Program-made: the position numbers and the translations under genes
In this document: in pieces, positions 6,216 to 7,456 of the stretch
Numbering within the stretch: the first letter of the stretch is position 1
Layout of the letters: each line of letters opens with the position of its first letter
Origin: Clostridium sp. SCN 57-10
Lineage (GTDB): Bacteria > Bacillota > Clostridia > Oscillospirales > Butyricicoccaceae
Reading direction: 5' to 3'
Assembly: GCA_001725215.1 (NCBI GenBank)
Contig: MEFT01000090.1
Location: forward strand, 1 to 7,456
Length of the DNA: 7,456 nt
Notes under the pieces: generated by a model
The model's database searches: none
Told to the model about the DNA's origin: nothing
What the model saw: only the letters and a program-made list of their open reading frames with translations

Positions 6216-6887
6216 CTATTTCCCTCCCTGATACGCGAGCGTCGCAAGCTCTGCGGGCGCGCTCTTTTCAAGCGCCATAACGACAAGCACGGTGAGCAGC
6301 CCTTCGATGATCGCAATGGGCAGCTGCGTCATTGCAAAGATGCCAAGGAACTCTGTCGTAGACGCCATAAATCCACCCGTTGCCGAAGGGTGGGCCAGAC
6401 CGAGCTGTACGCTCGTGACGCAATAGGTAAGAGCGTCACCTAGAAAAGCAGCCAGAAAAACAGCGACTCTGCGGTCGACGCGCCATTTAAGGCACAGGCG
6501 ATAAACGCCGTAAGCCACAAACGGGCCGACAATTGCCATGGAGAATATGTTAGCGCCCAGCGTGGTTAGACCGCCGTGCGCGAGCAAAATTGCTTGGAAC
6601 AAGAGCACGATGGCGCCAAGCACCGCCATGGGCGACGGTCCGAACAAAATAGCGCCAAGCCCCGTGCCGGTCGGGTGGCTAGACGAGCCGGTGCGGTTTT
6701 CCGAAGCGATTTTCCCGATCTTGCGCATGCCGAGCACTAGAAACGGAATGCAGACAATGCCCCATTCAACGCAGTACAGCGGTGGCAGATACCCCTCCAT
6801 GATGTGCATGGCATGTGTCGTCTGCGCCATAGCTGCGCTCAGCATGACCAGCAGACAGATTGTGATGTGCTTCTTCCCTTTTTGCAT
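6216..6887 (-). CDS. cbiM: cobalt ECF transporter substrate-binding subunit, apparently lacking one membrane segment
   Basis: CbiM is the S component that binds Co2+ for uptake. I start it at the ATG 6887-6885: AAGGA lies 9 nt upstream, and the frame then begins with a signal peptide (residues 1-26, MQKGKKHITICLLVMLSAAM...THA). It leads to the mature MHIMEGYLPP, whose free N-terminal Met and His2 are metal ligands in this family. The open frame further upstream is riboswitch RNA. Later blocks are SSSHPTGTGLGAILFGP (68-84), LLFQAILLAHGGLTTLGAN (95-113), SMAIVGPFVAYGVYRL, FLGDALTYCVTS and IFAMTQLPIAIIEGLLTVLV. Between MRKIGK (54-59) and TGSSSHPTG (66-74) there are only six residues. Relatives have about 22-28 residues more there, including a hydrophobic helix and the conserved LSALKIPSV block. 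The 223-residue total is correspondingly short. The reading frame is intact. Identity is certain, activity is not. Confidence 0.95.
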   Translation of the reverse strand: MQKGKKHITICLLVMLSAAMAQTTHAMHIMEGYLPPLYCVEWGIVCIPFLVLGMRKIGKIASENRTGSSSHPTGTGLGAILFGPSPMAVLGAIVLLFQAILLAHGGLTTLGANIFSMAIVGPFVAYGVYRLCLKWRVDRRVAVFLAAFLGDALTYCVTSVQLGLAHPSATGGFMASTTEFLGIFAMTQLPIAIIEGLLTVLVVMALEKSAPAELATLAYQGGK

Positions 6888-6918
6888 AAAAAAACATCCT
6901 TCCCGAGCGGGAAGGATG
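6888..6918 (-). terminator. intrinsic terminator of the cobalamin riboswitch
   Basis: On the minus strand CATCCTTCCC (6918-6909) pairs perfectly over 10 bp with GGGAAGGATG (6904-6895) around a GCTC loop, followed at once by seven T residues (6894-6888). This is a textbook Rho-independent terminator. The T run ends directly at the cbiM start codon (6887), so termination would stop the transcript just before the coding region. Confidence 0.93.
6897..6904 (-). promoter_or_regulatory. cbiM ribosome binding site buried in the terminator hairpin
   Basis: GGGAAGGA (6904-6897) is the only Shine-Dalgarno-like sequence before the cbiM ATG at 6887; its AAGGA core has a 9-nt spacer. It is the 3' arm of the leader terminator, so it is paired whenever that hairpin forms. 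This decides the cbiM start and suggests that translation is also blocked in the off state. Confidence 0.8.
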
Positions 6919-6955
6919 CTTTGATGCACTTGTGCACAGACGCAGCTTCCCGCCC
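6905..6955 (-). promoter_or_regulatory. predicted antiterminator pairing of the riboswitch expression platform
   Basis: GGGCGGGAAG (6955-6946) can pair over 10 bp, with one G-U, with CUUCCCGCUC (6914-6905), which is six bases of the terminator 5' arm plus its loop. The same upstream segment supplies four of the five 3' bases of a small hairpin, GCCCA (6968-6964) with UGGGC (6956-6952) around a 7-nt loop CGAGAGA. This hairpin is in the position of the regulatory loop that docks onto the aptamer when cobalamin binds. The antiterminator is therefore mutually exclusive with both the ligand-bound hairpin and the terminator. The pairing is read by eye; the assignment of states is inference. Confidence 0.7.
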
Positions 6956-7093
6956 ATCTCTCGTGGGCAGTACGCATTATGGTTTCCGGTATCCTGACTT
7001 CCAGGCGCAATGCCTGTTCACAGTGGCGGGACCGTGTGGGATTTTCACCCAACTTCCCCGGAAAGCAGCTTTTAAGCGCTGCTCTGCAACCAT
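6946..7093 (-). promoter_or_regulatory. cobalamin riboswitch (aptamer plus docking hairpin)
   Basis: The leader has the hallmarks of the B12 riboswitch in the right order on the minus strand. ATGGTT (7093-7088) closes with AACCAT (6984-6979). GGGGAAGTTGGGTGAAAATCCCAC leads into CGGTCCCGCCACTGTGAA, which holds the B12 box GCCACTG (7027-7021). Then come GCGCCTGG and AAGTCAGGATACC, and finally the hairpin at 6968-6952. It controls the whole operon by sensing cobalamin, and when ligand is bound the downstream terminator should form. It lies between the promoter at 7174-7146 and cbiM. Whether it prefers adenosyl- or another cobalamin cannot be read with confidence from sequence alone. Confidence 0.95.
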
Positions 7094-7145
7094 AAAATAT
7101 TCAATTCAAAACACAACGCGTGCTTTACGCATACTGTTCTAGGTC

Positions 7146-7174
7146 AGTATAGCACAAAATATTCGGTGAAGCAA
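7146..7174 (-). promoter_or_regulatory. sigma-A/sigma-70-type promoter of the cbi operon
   Basis: On the minus strand TTGCTT (7174-7169) and TATACT (7151-7146) are separated by exactly 17 bp. TG one base before the -10 gives an extended -10 (TGCTATACT). Transcription would start near 7140, making a leader of about 250 nt to the cbiM ATG that contains the complete riboswitch. The region is locally AT-rich in an otherwise GC-rich window, as expected. The promoter begins only 16 bases after the upstream gene's stop codon. Confidence 0.8.
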
Positions 7175-7190
7175 CCCGTTTGCCAATAAT

Positions 7191-7456
7191 TTATTGATAC
7201 TGCGGAACCTCTTCCTCCGTCGCAAGGCGGAACCGGCCGACGAGCGCCTTAAGCGACATCGCCTGACTGGAAAGCTCTTCGCTTGCCGCCGCGCTCTCTT
7301 CCGAGGTAGCAGAGTTTACCTGCACCACGGCCGCAACCTGCTCGACACCCGTCGAGATCTGCGAAACTGCGGCAGACTGCTCCTGCGCCTGCGTGGCGAT
7401 ACCCTGAATAATGCCCGTGACCTCAGTGGACTTGGCGGCGACGCCCTCGAAGCCCG
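7191..7456 (-). CDS. methyl-accepting chemotaxis protein, C-terminal part
   Basis: The frame is open from the window edge (first full codon at 7454) to TAA at 7193-7191 and gives 87 residues. They are the last part of the MCP signalling domain: FEGVAAKSTEVTGIIQGIA, then QEQSAAVSQISTGVEQVAAVV and then NSATSEESAAASEELSSQA, followed by LKALVGRFRL. This heptad-rich coiled-coil region includes the C-terminal methylation helix, with Glu-Glu/Gln-type sites in SEESAAASEEL. The tail ends EEEVPQYQ and lacks the NWETF-like pentapeptide that tethers CheR/CheB in enterobacterial receptors. The sensor and membrane part lie outside the window. It is not functionally linked to the cbi operon; the two are separated by a promoter. 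No terminator is visible between its stop and that promoter. Confidence 0.94.
   Translation of the reverse strand, partial: GFEGVAAKSTEVTGIIQGIATQAQEQSAAVSQISTGVEQVAAVVQVNSATSEESAAASEELSSQAMSLKALVGRFRLATEEEVPQYQ

Noticed and set aside
6925..6938. Small palindrome TGCAC-AA-GTGCA in the leader as a separate regulatory hairpin
   Set aside because: The loop would be two bases or the stem only four; it is more likely linker between the docking hairpin and the terminator.
7181..7196. Inverted repeat CAATAA-A-TTATTG at the MCP stop as a terminator or operator
   Set aside because: The arms are separated by one base, AT-only apart from the ends, and no T run follows; a hairpin cannot form well.
1..7456. 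CRISPR array, insertion sequence, tRNA or rRNA genes, defence or phage system
   Set aside because: No spaced direct repeats, transposase motifs, tRNA-like cloverleaf or rRNA segments were seen; apart from the cytochrome and the chemoreceptor, all coding content is accounted for by the cobalt/cobalamin operon.

Overview
Most of this window (about base 680 to the end) is one minus-strand operon for cobalt uptake and the anaerobic, early-cobalt-insertion route to cobalamin (vitamin B12). It reads right to left from a cobalamin riboswitch. The gene content (cbiM-cbiN-cbiQ-cbiO-cbiK-cbiD-cbiL-cbiF-cbiG'), the Shine-Dalgarno sites, the intrinsic terminator in the leader and the end of a chemoreceptor gene just upstream suggest a GC-rich anaerobic clostridium, perhaps of the Oscillospirales. 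That placement is inference. The first ~500 bases are of another character: the 3' end of a class I c-type cytochrome gene on the plus strand, with almost exclusively G/C-ending codons, as in Rhodocyclales-like betaproteobacteria. The two parts meet at about 670-690, where cbiG breaks off after about 48 codons. The window is therefore either a genuine rearrangement or, more likely, a chimeric metagenomic contig.

Layout: 1-453, cytochrome c 3' end (+), followed by a GC-rich hairpin; 454 to ~680, no convincing gene; 629-826, broken 5' end of cbiG (-); 816-1577 cbiF; 1582-2271 cbiL; 2258-3400 cbiD; 3393-4172 cbiK; 4145-4996 cbiO; 4999-5919 cbiQ; 5921-6214 cbiN; 6216-6887 cbiM; 6888-7174, leader with promoter, B12 riboswitch and terminator; 7191-7456, the 3' end of a methyl-accepting chemotaxis protein (-).

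How it works: CbiM, CbiN, CbiQ and CbiO form the group I ECF importer that brings in Co2+. CbiK inserts cobalt into sirohydrochlorin. CbiL, CbiF, the missing remainder of CbiG, and CbiD carry out successive steps of corrin-ring formation (C20 methylation, C11 methylation, ring contraction/lactone opening, C1 methylation). All eight intact genes overlap or are 1-4 nt apart, so they should be co-transcribed and partly translationally coupled, under feedback from cobalamin through the leader.

I do not see an undescribed biological system here; the families are well known. The points that deserve attention are local: (1) the abrupt junction inside cbiG; (2) a leader in which one hairpin appears to be both terminator and Shine-Dalgarno sequester, with a matching antiterminator; (3) a CbiM that lacks the transmembrane segment normally found before its metal-binding SSSHPTG motif; (4) a CbiQ with a His-rich N-terminal membrane extension; (5) an in-frame 18-bp tandem duplication at the cbiO start that gives three candidate ATGs; (6) a cytochrome with an incomplete heme motif at the window edge.
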